From NCBI GenBank assembly GCA_024138025.1, contig JAMXBD010002739.1, positions 103,216 to 167,215 on the forward strand: 64,000 nucleotides of DNA, read 5' to 3'. Below, one piece after another: positions 10,666 through 22,517 of the stretch (positions within the stretch are counted from its first letter, which is position 1; every line of letters starts with the position of its first letter). The stretch is from Combretum micranthum (Eukaryota; Streptophyta; Magnoliopsida; Myrtales; Combretaceae). The notes beneath the pieces are model-generated. The model searched no databases, had not been told where the DNA came from, and saw only the letters and a list, made by a program, of their open reading frames with translations. The translations under genes were made by a program, and so were the position numbers.

Positions 10666-11672
10666 ATGGGTAGTGGTGGAGATAATAATGAGATGGATAT
10701 GAAATTGTTCATGAACATGAGATTGAATAATTGACAGTGTCCTGGCACATCCAAACCTACTAGGAATGTCCCATGTTGAAGTGGAAGAAGAGGATTCTGG
10801 TTCTGATGAAGGCAGCTTCATTAGAGGAAGAGGAAAGTCCCATAAGTGTGACAATGATCTGGGTAATATCAAGATGAAGATACCTCCTTTCGAGCGCAAG
10901 AATGACCAAAAGTTGTATTTGGAATGGGAAAGGAACACGTATTTGACTGCCACAGCTATTCTGAGGAGAAGAAGGTTAAATTAGCAACAATTGAATTCAT
11001 AGATTATGCCAGCATCTGGTGGGATTAGTTGGTGCTTAACAAGTGTAGATATGGTAAAAGACTATCCAATCATGGGAGGAGATGATGCGAAAAAGGTATA
11101 TTCCCAGTCATTATTATTGGGATTTGCGTAGGAAGTTGCGAGATCTGACATAAGGATCCATAAGTATGGAGGATTACTACAAGGAGATGGGAATAGCCAT
11201 GATTATAACTAAGGTGAAAGAAGACTAAGAGGTGACAATAGCTAGATTCATGGGTGGGCTGAATAAGGAGATTACTAATAAAGTAGAATTGTAGCATTAT
11301 GTGGAGATGGAAAAGTTGTTGCATAAAGCTATTAAACTGGAAAAACAATTGAAGTACAGGGGCAATTCAAGGTATGGTTCATCTTCTTCATGGAAACCTC
11401 ATTGGAAGGATAATGAAGCAGCTTCAAAACCTAGAGATGATATGAAGGCCAAGGATTATGTTGCTGATTTTAAAGGTAACACTGAATAACCCCCCTCTAG
11501 ATCTTGAAACATTAAGTGTTTCAAATGTCAAGGACATGGACATATTGCTTCTTAGTGTCCAAATAAGAGGATTATGGTTGTATTGGATAATGGTGATTTG
11601 GAAAGTGTTAGTTTAAATGATGATGATATGACTAAGTTGGAGGATGTGACTGATAATGAGGAGGTGGATGCT
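10666..11672 (+). pseudogene. G3 gag remnant
   Basis: An ATG at 10666 (MGSGGDNNEMDM) is followed by stops and frameshifts. Recognisable pieces are DLGNIKMKIPPFE and LYLEWER at 10766-10984, then MEMEKLLHKAIKLEKQLK at 11301-11489. A zinc knuckle at about 11510-11565 reads IKCFKCQGHGHIAS, with the third Cys position changed to a stop. The acidic post-knuckle segment lies at 11574-11672. It is homologous to the G6 and G8 gag but heavily decayed. Confidence 0.75.
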
Positions 11673-12419
11673 TCAAACCCTAAAAATCAATCCTTTTTTC
11701 TATCAAACAAGAATCAAACCCTAATCCATGGATTTCACATGAACCTTAATTCAAACCCTAAGGACACAATTTTTTTTTTTTTTAAATAAAGACACTAAAG
11801 GAATCAACAAGATCATACCATTCCAAAACCAACGAAAGACTATCAAAGGATATGAACGACTTGAGTTACCTCTAATCAAAGTGAATATGGATTCTTAGAA
11901 AACCTTCGATCTGATACCAAATGATACAAACCACGCCAACCTGTGACGAGACCCATTATCTAAATGGGAAATTAATTCCATGGACCATCTAAGAATCGAT
12001 GGAAACCATGACCCATTGCTTATATCGAAGCAAGAACCTTGGTATAAATGAAGATACCACAATCGAGGATGAAAAAACTAATTGATAAGTTAGGGGTGAA
12101 TGCCACAAGAAATCCAAATTAGTTTAAGAAAAGTTCTTTCCAAAACTCAAAGAGAATAAACTCTCAATTTTTCATTCATCAAAAAACTATCTCAAATGTT
12201 TACAAACGATAGGTTTATATAGACTAAAACAAGAAAACCTAAAAAGACATAATTATAAAAGCTAGTGGCCTATATCATAATTCGGGCGACCTAAAATAAA
12301 AACATAAAATTGATAAAAATTGCTGAAGCAAGAAGGCTGATGACTTAAACCATGAAGGCCAACGGCCTTTAGCCGGTGTACACTTACAATTCTTCAAGGC
12401 CGATAGCTCTAAATCCTCA
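11673..12419 (-). mobile_element. G4: minus-strand element fragment (leader, primer site and truncated LTR)
   Basis: The leader (11673-about 11905) and a primer site (ctgatacca, 11911-11919) are followed by an LTR that begins tgatacaaaccacgcc at 11922. That LTR is cut at 12419 by the start of another LTR. It includes ggccgatagc and ggccaacggcc blocks. No gag or pol is left. Confidence 0.6.
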
Positions 12420-13094
12420 TGATACGAAAAACCTTAGGTATATTAAACCTAAGACCCAATAATCGATGATGGAATTCGAACCCAAGAAGCGTCTAAGAAA
12501 ACTGGTGGAAACCGCAACCCATTGCCTATATGGAGGCAAGCATCTTGGTATAGTGGTAGACGCCACAGCCGGTGATGGCAAACCGATTGATAAGTCAAAG
12601 GGGTTGAACGCCACGGGAAACTCCTGATAAGTTCATAAATAAGTTCTTTCCAGAACTCAAAGAGTAGAAACTCTCATATTTTCATTATCAAAGATATTTC
12701 ATATATGTTACATCCCATAAGTTTATATAAGCTTTTAATTAGCCTAAAAACTAAGCTATAATAAATAAGGAAAATAACCTATTAATGACTCATAGGAATA
12801 TATAAAGACAAACTTGACAATAAACAACCTATTAATGAGTCCTAGAAATATATAAAGACAAACTTGACAATTAAACAAGAAAATATGAAAGGACATCGAA
12901 AAGACATAGAAACTTAAACATCCCTAATAAATACAGTAAATATCCCTAAGAAAATAATAAATATCCTAAAAAAGACATAAAATTAAATATGATATGACGC
13001 CATCCAATTCTCATCACCTCATGGATGGCAGTTTTGCTCCTCTACAATTGGAAATGTTTTAATCTCTCCTGATGATGCCCTCTTATCCTTATCA
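12420..13094 (-). repeat. LTR copy, solo or fragment (minus orientation)
   Basis: Begins tgatacgaaaaacc and ends gccctcttatccttatca. Reversed, the start matches the G3 LTR start (a-gagggcatcatc-ggagagattaaaac). Flanking 5-mers differ (cctca and ctatt), so no target-site duplication supports a clean solo LTR. No coding content. Confidence 0.6.
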
Positions 13095-13756
13095 CTATTA
13101 TTATCACTTAAGCACTAATAGGATGGCATGTTTTGTTGTTGACGACATTAGAATAAGTAGTGTAGAGGATTTTTTTATTGTATCTATATGAGGGCATCAT
13201 TTGAATCAGTATGAGCTTTTGTATTCCCCTAGAGAATGATGTACTGTATGTCCGGATATGAATAGGTTTTTGTGAGTAATGATATTTACCTTGTTATGAG
13301 ATGGAAAGAAGTTGTGATCATGAAAGTTGATTACAATGTAGTGTGAGTTAACTACAACACTTGTTGTAATGTTCTTATTATGCCACGAGTTGGAATAAAT
13401 GTGGGAGATGGAGGGAAAAAGGAATGGATGAGTATTTTCCAACCACAAATTAGGAATGAGGAGGTGTTGCTTTATATACCAAGCCTCTTCAATGCAAAGA
13501 GAGTGAGTAGGGTTCTTATGAGAGAAAAGTGTAGTGTGTTGAGAGCTTACTTCAAACATGAGAGTGAAAGGAACATAAGAGTGATAAGAGAGTTCAAATA
13601 CACTTGTGACAAAAACACTTCATTTTGTTGCACTAACTCTTTTATGCAGGTACATTCACATCCCTTAGAGTTTGTTATGTTGATTTTAGATGCAAGTTAT
13701 GGCATGGAGATTTCCTACCCATTAGATTCGAAGACAAATCTCCAATAGCCCTGGAG
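13095..13756 (+). mobile_element. 3' interior of a family X element
   Basis: This stretch parallels the 3' interior of the TR-GAG element: aatacacttgtga, ttgttgcactaactcttttatgcagg and ttagattcgaagacaaatct. It leads into an LTR start at 13757. The polypurine tract is degraded. The open frame at 13380-13748 follows this decayed interior and has no known domain. Confidence 0.5.
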
Positions 13757-14110
13757 TAATGATAGGAATCAAATCCCGATATCTATTGCCAAAGTTCACA
13801 TTAGAGGAAGTCAAGGACCAACTCGAAGGATCCTTGCCAAATCCATGCAAAAAAAGGGGAATTGCTTCATTTATTATCAAGCCACATCAAACTTTAAACA
13901 AAATAAGGATTTTGATTCCTAAAGATGAGTATATCCTAAATGGCTGTGGGAAGTATCATACAAATGGGTATGAATCAATTTATAGGAAAATTATAAGGAA
14001 ATGTGAAAGAAATAAAGGAAGCAAGCCTATCACAGTTGTGATCCAAACTGTGATTAGACAAGGACGAAACAGAGAGATCACGGACAACATCATGCCCGTC
14101 ATTAAGGATG
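13757..14110 (+). repeat. Family X LTR, left part
   Basis: Starts tgataggaatcaaatcc. The same start, tgataggaatcagattcc, occurs inverted at 54689. It is interrupted at 14111 by family L copy A and appears to resume at 25416. Confidence 0.55.
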
Positions 14111-16000
14111 TGTCACGCCCTAACGGGTACTCTAAACATAACAACCCACTGCATACAATATTAAAACTTGATAAATGACTACCTTAGTCACTTAGAAGCT
14201 TTCATATTGGTACAAAGCATACATTCACAACAAAGGGTAGCCAGTGAAGTTATGCATTTTAAGATAATGGCAGCGGAACAATCAAAGCAATACTATTATG
14301 ATTCATCAAAATTTAAGGTCTTACAACTTCTACGGGCATTCCCCTGATAAATCTCCATAGTCTTCATAAATCAAATAACTAAAATTAAAAGATTTCTTAA
14401 GGAAAATCAACCTAAAGTCTTCAAAATAGAATTTCTCCAAAAGTTCCCCAAAAAGTGTGTTCTATCAAACGGTCATGGTGATCTCGAGCAAAAAAACAAT
14501 GATCTTGTAGTGTTAGAAATCTATTAGAGAATAAGTATGACTAGCTTAGTGAGATATTACTTACGTAAAAGTACTCTTAACAAAGCAATCAAAAAGTCAT
14601 TTAAGCAAGCATATGAAATGCAACAACCATATGATCAAACAATACATACGACTATCCGATTTCGTGTAGAATGGATTTACACTTCCATTCGGTGGCTAGA
14701 GAATGATTTGAATGGGTCACCAACAATCTCCTTAAAATTTTACATACTTTTTAGGATTCCAATGAATCGTACTACTAGTCCCTAGGCTTTCCTTACCCAA
14801 AGCGATCGATCCGGCTCGACTACACCTTGAGGCCGGATTCTCCGAACGTCCTAATTCCTTAAGATGTAGCTAGGCAACTTACCTTTCCGGTTCTACGCTG
14901 AGGAGTAGTAGCAAAATGCGAAATGATATTCTAATTCATATGCATGACCAATTTAGTTTAAAGGATTTCAAATACGACACTAATTAATTTAAGGCAATAA
15001 ATCAATATTTGCACACATAGCAATATGCATAGAGACAATTTATATCAATCAACCAATTGAGCTCCAATATACTTATCATTTATTCATCTCCCATAAGGAA
15101 TCACATACATAACTCCTATGATAACCCGCATACATATCAATTTTTATCTTTTCCTAACATCTAGTGCTCTATTCTACAAGCACATGCATGAATACATTAA
15201 ACATAAAGGAAACTCATTCATCCATTTCGCAATCTTCTTAGTTGTAGTAGTCCTCTGGAAGGGAAATCTTGTATTCTTCGTCTCCTAGACAAAAGAAGTA
15301 CCTGGTATGAGATTTCATGGAAGTTCTACTCAAACTTTCTAATTCTATTTTTCTATATTAGTCAAAAATCACATAGAATGAAAATTTCAATTTAAAATGA
15401 CCATAGCTTGCTCATTTTAACTTGGAATTTCACATATTATATGTCGTTTTCTAACTACTCGAGAAGATCCATCTATTTCTAAGTTATTTTCATCATAAAA
15501 ATCCGTTTGGGTTTGGAAATGATAGGGTACATAATTATTATGAAATTTCAATTCCTTAAAAAAAACACAATTTTTCAAACTTTCCTTCATCCAAAAATCT
15601 TTAAGCAAAAATATAGATATTTATATGGTAGACTCATATTGTATGCAAAACTTTAATGGTGTTGTCTCAACGATTATATCTCGTAAAACAATTTGTCTTA
15701 CGGTATTGAAAACTTGAACTTTAACAATTTCCCTTCTATGTGTTTTGAGAGAACATTATAAATTCTTGGGTTATTATAAATAAGTATATTCTTATAAATT
15801 TTGTTTTCTAATTTCTTTTCTAAGACAAATTAATCTTTTCTAAAATTTGATCCTTTAAGATATCTACAAATTTTATCTCTAGTAGTAATGAATGAAGTTC
15901 CTAAGATTTTTCTTAAGTTGTTCATAGCCTCAAATAATTTAAGTTGTATTACATATACTCTTTCTTTCAAAAGGGCTTTGATTGAAACTTATAAATAAGT

Positions 16001-16005
16001 CTTCT
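16001..16005. repeat. Target-site duplication cttct (left copy) of G2
   Basis: cttct precedes the left LTR and is found again at 23314-23318 immediately after the right LTR. Confidence 0.9.
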
Positions 16006-16801
16006 TGATACGAGAACCTTCGTATTCACGCGTGAGAACCCCTTTGGATATTGCGAACCCCAACACAATGAATAGAAAACCCACGGATGCCTTTGATTTC
16101 AATCCCTAGAAGATTAGATATCAGATTTGTCTTAGGTTGTTGATCTAAAGAATTAGGATAACAAACCCTAATTGCGAAACACTCCACAAAGAAGGTGATC
16201 GATCTTCTTTGAATGTTCCTAAAGCATGTATTCTATCAAGAACACAAAGATTTCAAGCAAAAGCTTCGGTTTTTCATTCAACAATAATCTGTCTTTTACA
16301 AACAACCAAATAGGTTTATATAACCAAACAAAGGAAAACAAAACGTCAAAACAATGAATTCAATACGTCCTAAATGTTGGCTGGCGGCCAATCAAAGATG
16401 GCAGGCGGCATGAGCATTCTGGAGCAAAATTTGTAAAGTTCGAAAAAGTGGCCAGGGGAGTCATGGCCGGCGGCCATGGGATAATGGCTGGCGGCCATTC
16501 TTGTTTCTCTGCACAAATCAGCTTTCCTTGGCTCTATTTGATGATTACTTGAAAAATATTGAAGTATACTTGCTCCATCCTTGTTCCAAAGCCTTGATAA
16601 CCTTGTGATTCATCCTTAGCATGCTCTAATAAGCCTTGGAAGTGATTATTGTAGGCTTGTTGAATCTTCTTAGCTCTAGCTCTTGTGATTGGTCCTTGAG
16701 GAAAACTTATTGGACTTGAATTTCTTTGAGGTTCCATAGTTGCCACTTGGTCTTTATGTTGATTCGGATCTAAACTATGGACCGTTGGCTCTTCTGTAAC
16801 A
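16006..16801 (-). repeat. G2 3' LTR (left in the window)
   Basis: Begins tgatacgagaaccttcg and ends cttctgtaaca. Several ctggcggcc/ccggcggcc blocks lie at 16378-16495. The pol frame reads through the polypurine tract into this LTR to 16534. Confidence 0.92.
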
Positions 16802-16979
16802 TTCCCCCTCTCCTCAAAAGGATTCGTCCTCGAATCAAAAGCATCACCTACATCAAAAGGACTAAGATCAGAAACATTAAAGGTTGCACTAACATTGTAC
16901 TCACCTGGTAAGTCCACTTTATAGGCATTATCATTGATCCGTTCAAGTATCTGAAATGGACCATTCCTCTGGACTCAAT
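16534..16979 (-). pseudogene. G2 integrase C-terminal end running into the LTR
   Basis: The frame at 16534-16917 starts inside the C-terminal GPY/F-type module (VDLPGEYNVSATFNVSDLSPF). It passes DSRTNPFEERGN, encoded over the polypurine tract, and continues about 90 codons into LTR U3. There it encodes SFPQGPITRARAKKIQQAYN and more. No chromodomain was recognised. The same LTR-encoded stretch is present at 23046-23258 in the other LTR. Pol frames ending inside the 3' LTR are, as I recall, known for some CRM elements. Confidence 0.7.
16802..16820 (-). other. G2 polypurine tract
   Basis: On the minus strand cttttgaggagagggggaa ends directly at the LTR start tgttacag. Confidence 0.85.
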
Positions 16980-17864
16980 TTAGACTTTCGTTGTATTGGA
17001 AACGCTCCTGCGAAAATGAACCCAAACCCAATCTCCGGGTTGAAAAATCATAGGTCTCCTTCCTTTGTTCACCCTTGAAGCTACCTTGGCATTTTGTTGC
17101 TCAATCCGGTCTTTCACCTGTTTATGTAGCTTCCTCACAAAATCTGCTTTAGATTCAGCATCAAAACTAACAAACTTGTTAGGCGGTAATGGCAATAAAT
17201 CAATAGGAGATAGAGATTAAAACCATAAACAATCTCAAATGGAGAACAATGAGTAGTGCTATGAATAGCCCTATTATATGCAAATTCCACAAATGGTAAA
17301 ACATCCTCCCAAGTCCTAATGTTCTTCTCTATGATTGCCCTCACAATTGAACCAAAGTTCTATTAACCACCTCCGTTTGCCATCAGTTTGTGGATGACAG
17401 GTAGTCGAAAACATAAGCTTAGTTCCCAACTTTCCCCACAAAACTCTCCAGAAATGACTCAAAAATTTTACATCCCTATCACTAACAATGCTTTTAGGTA
17501 TGCCATGCATTGCACAACCTCTCTAAAGAACAAAATCAGCAATATATGTTGCATCATCAGTTTTATGACATGGGATAAAATGAGCCATTTTACTAAACTA
17601 TCAACCACCACAAAAATACTATCATGTCCTTTCCTAGTCCTAGGCAAGCCAAGAACGAAATCCATAGACCAGCAGTCCAGGGTTCATCAGGAACAGGCAA
17701 TGGTTTATATAGCCCATGTGGTTGCAGTTTAGATTTAGCCTCTGTACATGTAATGCAAGTTTACAAATTTTATGCACATCATGCCTCATGCCAGGCCAAA
17801 AGAAATGTTCATGTAGCATATCATAGGTCTTATCTACCCCGAAATGCCCCATTAAGCCCTCCAT
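16980..17864 (-). pseudogene. G2 integrase, frameshifted
   Basis: From right to left: the zinc-finger end ([33 protein letters not shown]) near 17760-17864, then [22 protein letters not shown] with the first catalytic Asp. [20 protein letters not shown] carries the second Asp, and [11 protein letters not shown] precedes the Glu region. The C-terminal piece contains MIFQPGDWVWVHFR. At least four single-base shifts separate the pieces, so no functional integrase is encoded as read. Confidence 0.85.
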
Positions 17865-18054
17865 GTGCTTCCTTAACCAACAATTCCCTTACAGATCCTT
17901 TAGGAATGCACAACTTATTCTTTTTAAATAGAAATCCATTGGATACAAAGTAATCATTAATTCTAGTCCCATCAACACAAGCAGAAAATACTCCAGAAAA
18001 TCATCATCAGTAAGATACATTGCTTTTACCAATTCAAATCCTAGCAAAGAAGTA

Positions 18055-19817
18055 CTAGAGATTTAGTAAAGCGTACCTTCTTGAAAGTGCATCAGCAATA
18101 ATGTTCTCCTTACCTTGCTTATACTTGATCACATATGGGAAAGTCTCAATGAATTCTACCCATTTCGCATGCCTCCTATTGAGTTTGTCTTGACTCTTTA
18201 GATGCTTCAAACTCTCATGATCGGTATGTATGACAAACTCCTTAGGCCAAGGTAGTGCTGCCATGTTTGCAATGCACGCACTAAGGCATACAACTCCTTG
18301 TCATATGTTGGATACTCATGCCGCTCCACTCAACTTTTCACTGAAGTACATTAGTGGCTTGTGATCCTGCATTAAAACAGCTCCAATTCCCTATACACTA
18401 GCATCACATTCAATTTCAAAGTTTTATCAAAATCAGGCAAAGCAAGCAATGGTGCATTACACAATTTTCTTTAAGTTCATTAAAAGCAAGTTCTTGTGTA
18501 TCACTCCATACAAATCCAACATTCTTTTAACTAACTCATTCAAAGGTGCAGCAATAGTGCTAAAATCCTTGATGAATCTCCTATAAAAACCCAGCAAGTC
18601 CATGAAAACTCCGCACTTCACTAGCACTCTTAGGTCTAGGCCATTCCCTAATGCCCTAACCTTTTCCTCATCAACCTCCACTCCCTGACTAGACAACAAA
18701 CCTAGGAAATTAACCTTATCATGCAAAAACTACACTCTTAAGGTTGGCATATAATTTCTCCTCTCTTAGCTTTGTTAACACTAGTCGCACATGCAAAACG
18801 TGATCATTTAGACACTTAGAGTAAATCGGAATATCATCAAAGTAAACCACAATAAATTTACTAAGTAGTCACGCAACACATGATTCATCAATCGCATAAA
18901 AAGTACTAGTGCATTCGTAAGACCAAAAGGCATGACAAGCCATTCATTACAAACCTACTTAGTCTTAAATGCAGTTTTCCATTCATCGCCTACTTTCATG
19001 CGAATTTGATAGTAACCAGATTTTAAATCATTTTGGTAAACAAACATGAACATACAATTCATCCAATATATCATCTAACCTAGGTATAGGATGACGATAC
19101 TTTACAGTGATTTTGTTGATGGCTCTGCAGTCTACACACATTCTCAAGTCCCGTCCTTCTTAGGCACTATATTACAGGAACTGAACAAGGACTCAGACTT
19201 TCTCTCACATACCCCTTCTCTAACAACTCCTCATTTAGACACTTAGAGTAAATCAGAATATCATCAAAGTAAACCACAACAAATTTACCTAAGTAGTCAC
19301 GCAACACATGATTCATCAATCACATAAGTACTAGGTGCATTCGTAAGACAAAAGGCATGACAAGCATTCATACAAACCATACTTAGTCTTAAATGCAGTT
19401 TTCCATTCATCGCCTACTTTCATGCGAATTTGATAGTAACCAGATTTTAAATCAATTTTGGTAAACAAACATGAACCATACAATTCATCCAACATATCAT
19501 CTAACCTAGGTATAGGATGACGATACTTTACAGTGATTTTGTTGATGGCTCTGCAGTCTACACACATTCTCCAAGTCCGTCCTTCTTAGGCACTAATATT
19601 ACAGAACTGAACAAGGACTCAGACTTTCTCTCACATACCCCTTCTCTAACAACTCCTCAACCTGCTTCTGGATCCTTCGCCTCACTAGGATTAGTTCTAT
19701 AGGCAGGTCGGTTGGGTATGACGCTCCAGGAATGAAGTCAATCTGATGCTCAATGCCTCTCACAGGTGGAAGTCCACTAGGCATCTCTTCAGGAAATACG
19801 TCTTCAAATTCCTGCAA
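18055..19817 (-). pseudogene. G2 reverse transcriptase and RNase H, with internal tandem duplication
   Basis: The start of RT (EEMPSGLPPVRGIEHQIDF) lies at 19599-19817. [22 protein letters not shown] and [26 protein letters not shown] follow at 19331-19567. The same RT section appears again at 18807-19233. The thumb and RNase H start (EVDEEKVRAL, FYRRFIKDFSTIAAPLNELVK) are at 18457-18726, and the RNase H end ([27 protein letters not shown]) at 18055-18264. Frequent single-base gaps relative to G1 break every section. Confidence 0.85.
18807..19659. repeat. Tandem duplication of 427 bp inside G2 RT
   Basis: 18807-19233 and 19234-19659 carry the same RT segment, from tttagacacttagagtaaat to taacaactcctca. 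The bases tca occur at the joint and at both outer ends. The two units differ by many single-base indels. Confidence 0.85.
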
Positions 19818-20343
19818 TAATCAGAAAACACAATAGGCAAAGATTGGTTAATCTCATTAGTTGCCAAACAAGCCCCTTTGTACAATGTACAAAATATAGG
19901 TCGATTGGCATGCAAAGCTATCTAACCTCACTCGTCCTAGCAATCAGCTCTCATTTCTTACTCTTTTTCTCTCTAGGCCGATTTTTATTTTGCTTTTCAC
20001 TCCCTCTTTCTTTTCACTCAACTCACTTTCATCACTCTCTTTATTTCACTCTTTTTTTCTCTCTCTCAAAAGTGCTTTTTCTACTCTCCGCTCTTTTCTT
20101 TTGGCCTTTCTCTCATCTTTCCAAAGCACATTGGTCTTCATACACTTCTTTGGATGACAATGGTGTTAAAGTAGTTTTTCTGCCATCTTGGTGAAAGTGT
20201 ATCGATTGGTGTAGCATTATGCACTGTTTGTCTATCAAATTGCCAAGGTCTTCCTAATAGAAGATCACTAGCATGCATAGGACGAGTCACATAATATTTC
20301 ATCATGGTATTTGCCAATGGTTAGAGAAATTAAGCTTGCCTAT

Positions 20344-20700
20344 TTACCTTACCTCACCACAATCGCTAAGCCATTGTAGTTTGTATGGTCTAGGATGGGG
20401 TACAGTAGGCAACTCCAATCGTTTAATTAGAAGTGTACTTACCACATTAGTACAACTTCCTCCATCGACAATCACACTACAACCTCTCCCTTGCACAAGG
20501 CCTCTAGTGTGGAATAAATTCTCTCGCTGCTCCTCCTGGCAATCTTCCTTCAGCTGTGTATTAAGTGCACGCCTAGTAACCAATATTTCAACCTTTTCTG
20601 GCTCATCAATGCTACCCTCATCACTACAGTCTTCTAATTCAGGCATGGCTTCCTCCTCTTTGTCACTATCCTCTCTCATCATCAGTGACAACTTCCCCAT
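20344..20700 (-). pseudogene. G2 protease segment
   Basis: The frame has the acidic post-Gag stretch (MPELEDCSDEGS), FHTRGLVQGRGC and the active site VIVDGGSCTNVVSTLL. It ends in KLQWLSDCGEV, after which the frame is lost. The Lys/Glu/Ser-rich linker continues in broken frames to about 19850. It overlaps the end of the gag frame out of phase, as in G1. Confidence 0.8.
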
Positions 20701-21873
20701 TTCTCACCACCATAGTTCTCCTATTAGGGCACTCCCTACTAATGTGTCCAACACCTTGACACTTCCAACATTTAATATCTCGATTTCTACCCTTCTGATC
20801 ATCTACTTTAGGTTTCTCAGATGAAACCCCACCAGACTTACTCTTTGCTACATCAACTGTAGACTTATTTCCACCTTTAAATTCAGATTTTCCATATCCT
20901 TTCCAATTATTATTATAGCTTGAAGAAGATTTGGAAACATACCTGTTTGAACCTTTGCCATGAAGTTGCTTCTCGATTTTGATGGCAAGATGTACCATCT
21001 CCTCCAACTCGACATATGGTAGCAACTCCACTTTATCAGCGATTTCTTTGTTCAAGCCACCCAAGAACCGTGCCATGGTGGATTCTTCATCTTCAACCAC
21101 ATCAGCCCTCGTCATGATCATCTCCATCTCCTTGTAGTAGTCCTCTACACTCCTACTACCTTGTCTCAACACTTGAAGCCGCTGAATCAATTCCCTTTGA
21201 AAGTACTTGGGAACGAAACGCTTCCTCATCACAGCCCTAAGCTCCTGCCAAGTATCAATAGGGTACTCCATATTCCTCCTACTTGTCACCAACTGATCCC
21301 ACCAAGATATAGCATAATCTTGAAATTGGGTAACAGCCAATTTCACCTTTTTCTCCTCACTAAATTGGTGACAATCAAAAATCAACTCAACTCGCTTTTC
21401 CCATTGCAAATAAGCTTCAGGATCAGACTTACCCTGAAAGATAGGAATTTTCAACTTGATACTCCCCAAATCTCGATCTACATAATCATCATTCCATCTA
21501 TTCCTAGCAACGGGATAATTTCCTGCATTCTTCCTCTTCCTATACCCCTACCGCCTCTACCACCTCTACCTCTCCTATTGAATATCATAGGTGGACTATC
21601 ATCATACTCCTCCTCCCGATACTCATTAACATCCCCCACATCATCAACCTGGGGTGTGGTAGAACTAACTCCTCTATTTACTCCCATAGGACTCGCCTCC
21701 TTCTCAACAGCTTGTAGTCTCAAATTCATATTTTCTAGAGACTCCTTCATATCCATCATCGTCTCGATTAGACGCTTATACTCAGATGCTCTAGCGTCTT
21801 GCATCAAAGCCCCTTCTTTACTACCTCCGTCCCTACCTTCAATCACACCCTTACCCGACATCTTTTCCTGCAA
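20666..21873 (-). pseudogene. G2 gag, one frameshift
   Basis: The start is probably the Met of MSGKGVIEGRD. The first frame (to 21478) contains the coiled N-terminus and the RGG-like box (GRGGRGGRGIGRGR). A frameshift near 21520 passes to 20666-21469, which holds the complete Gag core (SIKLKIPIFQGKSDPEAYLQWEKR; WWDQLVTSRR; LRQGSRSVEDYYKEMEMI). A good CCHC knuckle follows, C-W-K-C-Q-G-V-G-H-I-S-R-E-C. Of all the gag copies here this one is closest to intact. Confidence 0.87.
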
Positions 21874-22502
21874 AACAAATAATCGTTAGCAATAATAAAG
21901 TTCAATTTCCTCACAAGCGCTCCCTTTCGTGTTTATCACTCACAAGATGGGGGTGTTCACTCGTGTTTCTCTAATCAAGATGCCACACACAGGGTTTCCC
22001 TCACACCTCTCGAGCCTGTTCTTTTCGTGTTCTTAATCGAATCACACTCTTAGAACAATTCCAAGAATTTCGATACCAAGGTGTTTAGAGTGATACAATG
22101 GACAATTTCAAGACTCTTCGAATCAGACAAACGAGAATTGAAGAAAACTCAACGAACTCTACACAAGAATTATATTGTTGGAAAGACACTCAATACTCAA
22201 GACAAGAATTGATCTTTGGTGATTTTTTTTTTAATTTTTTTCGATTTTTTTTTTTGAACTCAAATCTCAAGAATAGAGATTTTCAAACCCTAATCTTTCG
22301 CTTGTAACAACAAAAAGATCACACACACGATATCTAATAGTCCGTTCAATTGATGAACAAACCCTAGGAACAATAAAGATTCAATCTTTTTTTTTTTTTT
22401 TCACTAACAAGAATCAGATTTGATCTTGATGAACAATCCAAGAATTGAAAGCAAGAAACAAAAGATTAATAGAAAGAACGATATAACCTGATCTAGAGCC
22501 TA
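21874..22502 (-). other. G2 untranslated leader
   Basis: AT-rich, with long T runs near 22225-22250 and 22387-22402 and no recognisable coding. It lies between the primer site and gag. Confidence 0.6.
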
Positions 22503-22517
22503 GGCTCTGATACCAAA
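22503..22517 (-). other. G2 primer-binding site (tRNA-iMet type)
   Basis: On the minus strand tttggtatcagagcc directly follows the 5' LTR. Confidence 0.88.

Larger units (their letters stand above)
9688..11672 (+). mobile_element. G3: truncated gypsy element (LTR and gag only)
   Basis: An LTR, a decayed primer site, a leader and a broken gag are present. The element then stops abruptly near 11672, where the leader of an oppositely oriented element begins. No protease, RT or integrase is visible before that junction. Confidence 0.7.

Noticed and set aside
14111..16005. Family L as a Helitron or MITE
   Set aside because: TG...CA ends with 5-bp target copies and the several-kb size fit an LTR better. 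No Helitron CTRR end or terminal inverted repeats were seen.
20273..20824. 183-codon plus-strand frame
   Set aside because: Antisense of the G2 protease and gag end.
21161..21889. 242-codon plus-strand frame
   Set aside because: Antisense shadow of the G2 gag; Pro/Ser/Leu-rich with no family resemblance.
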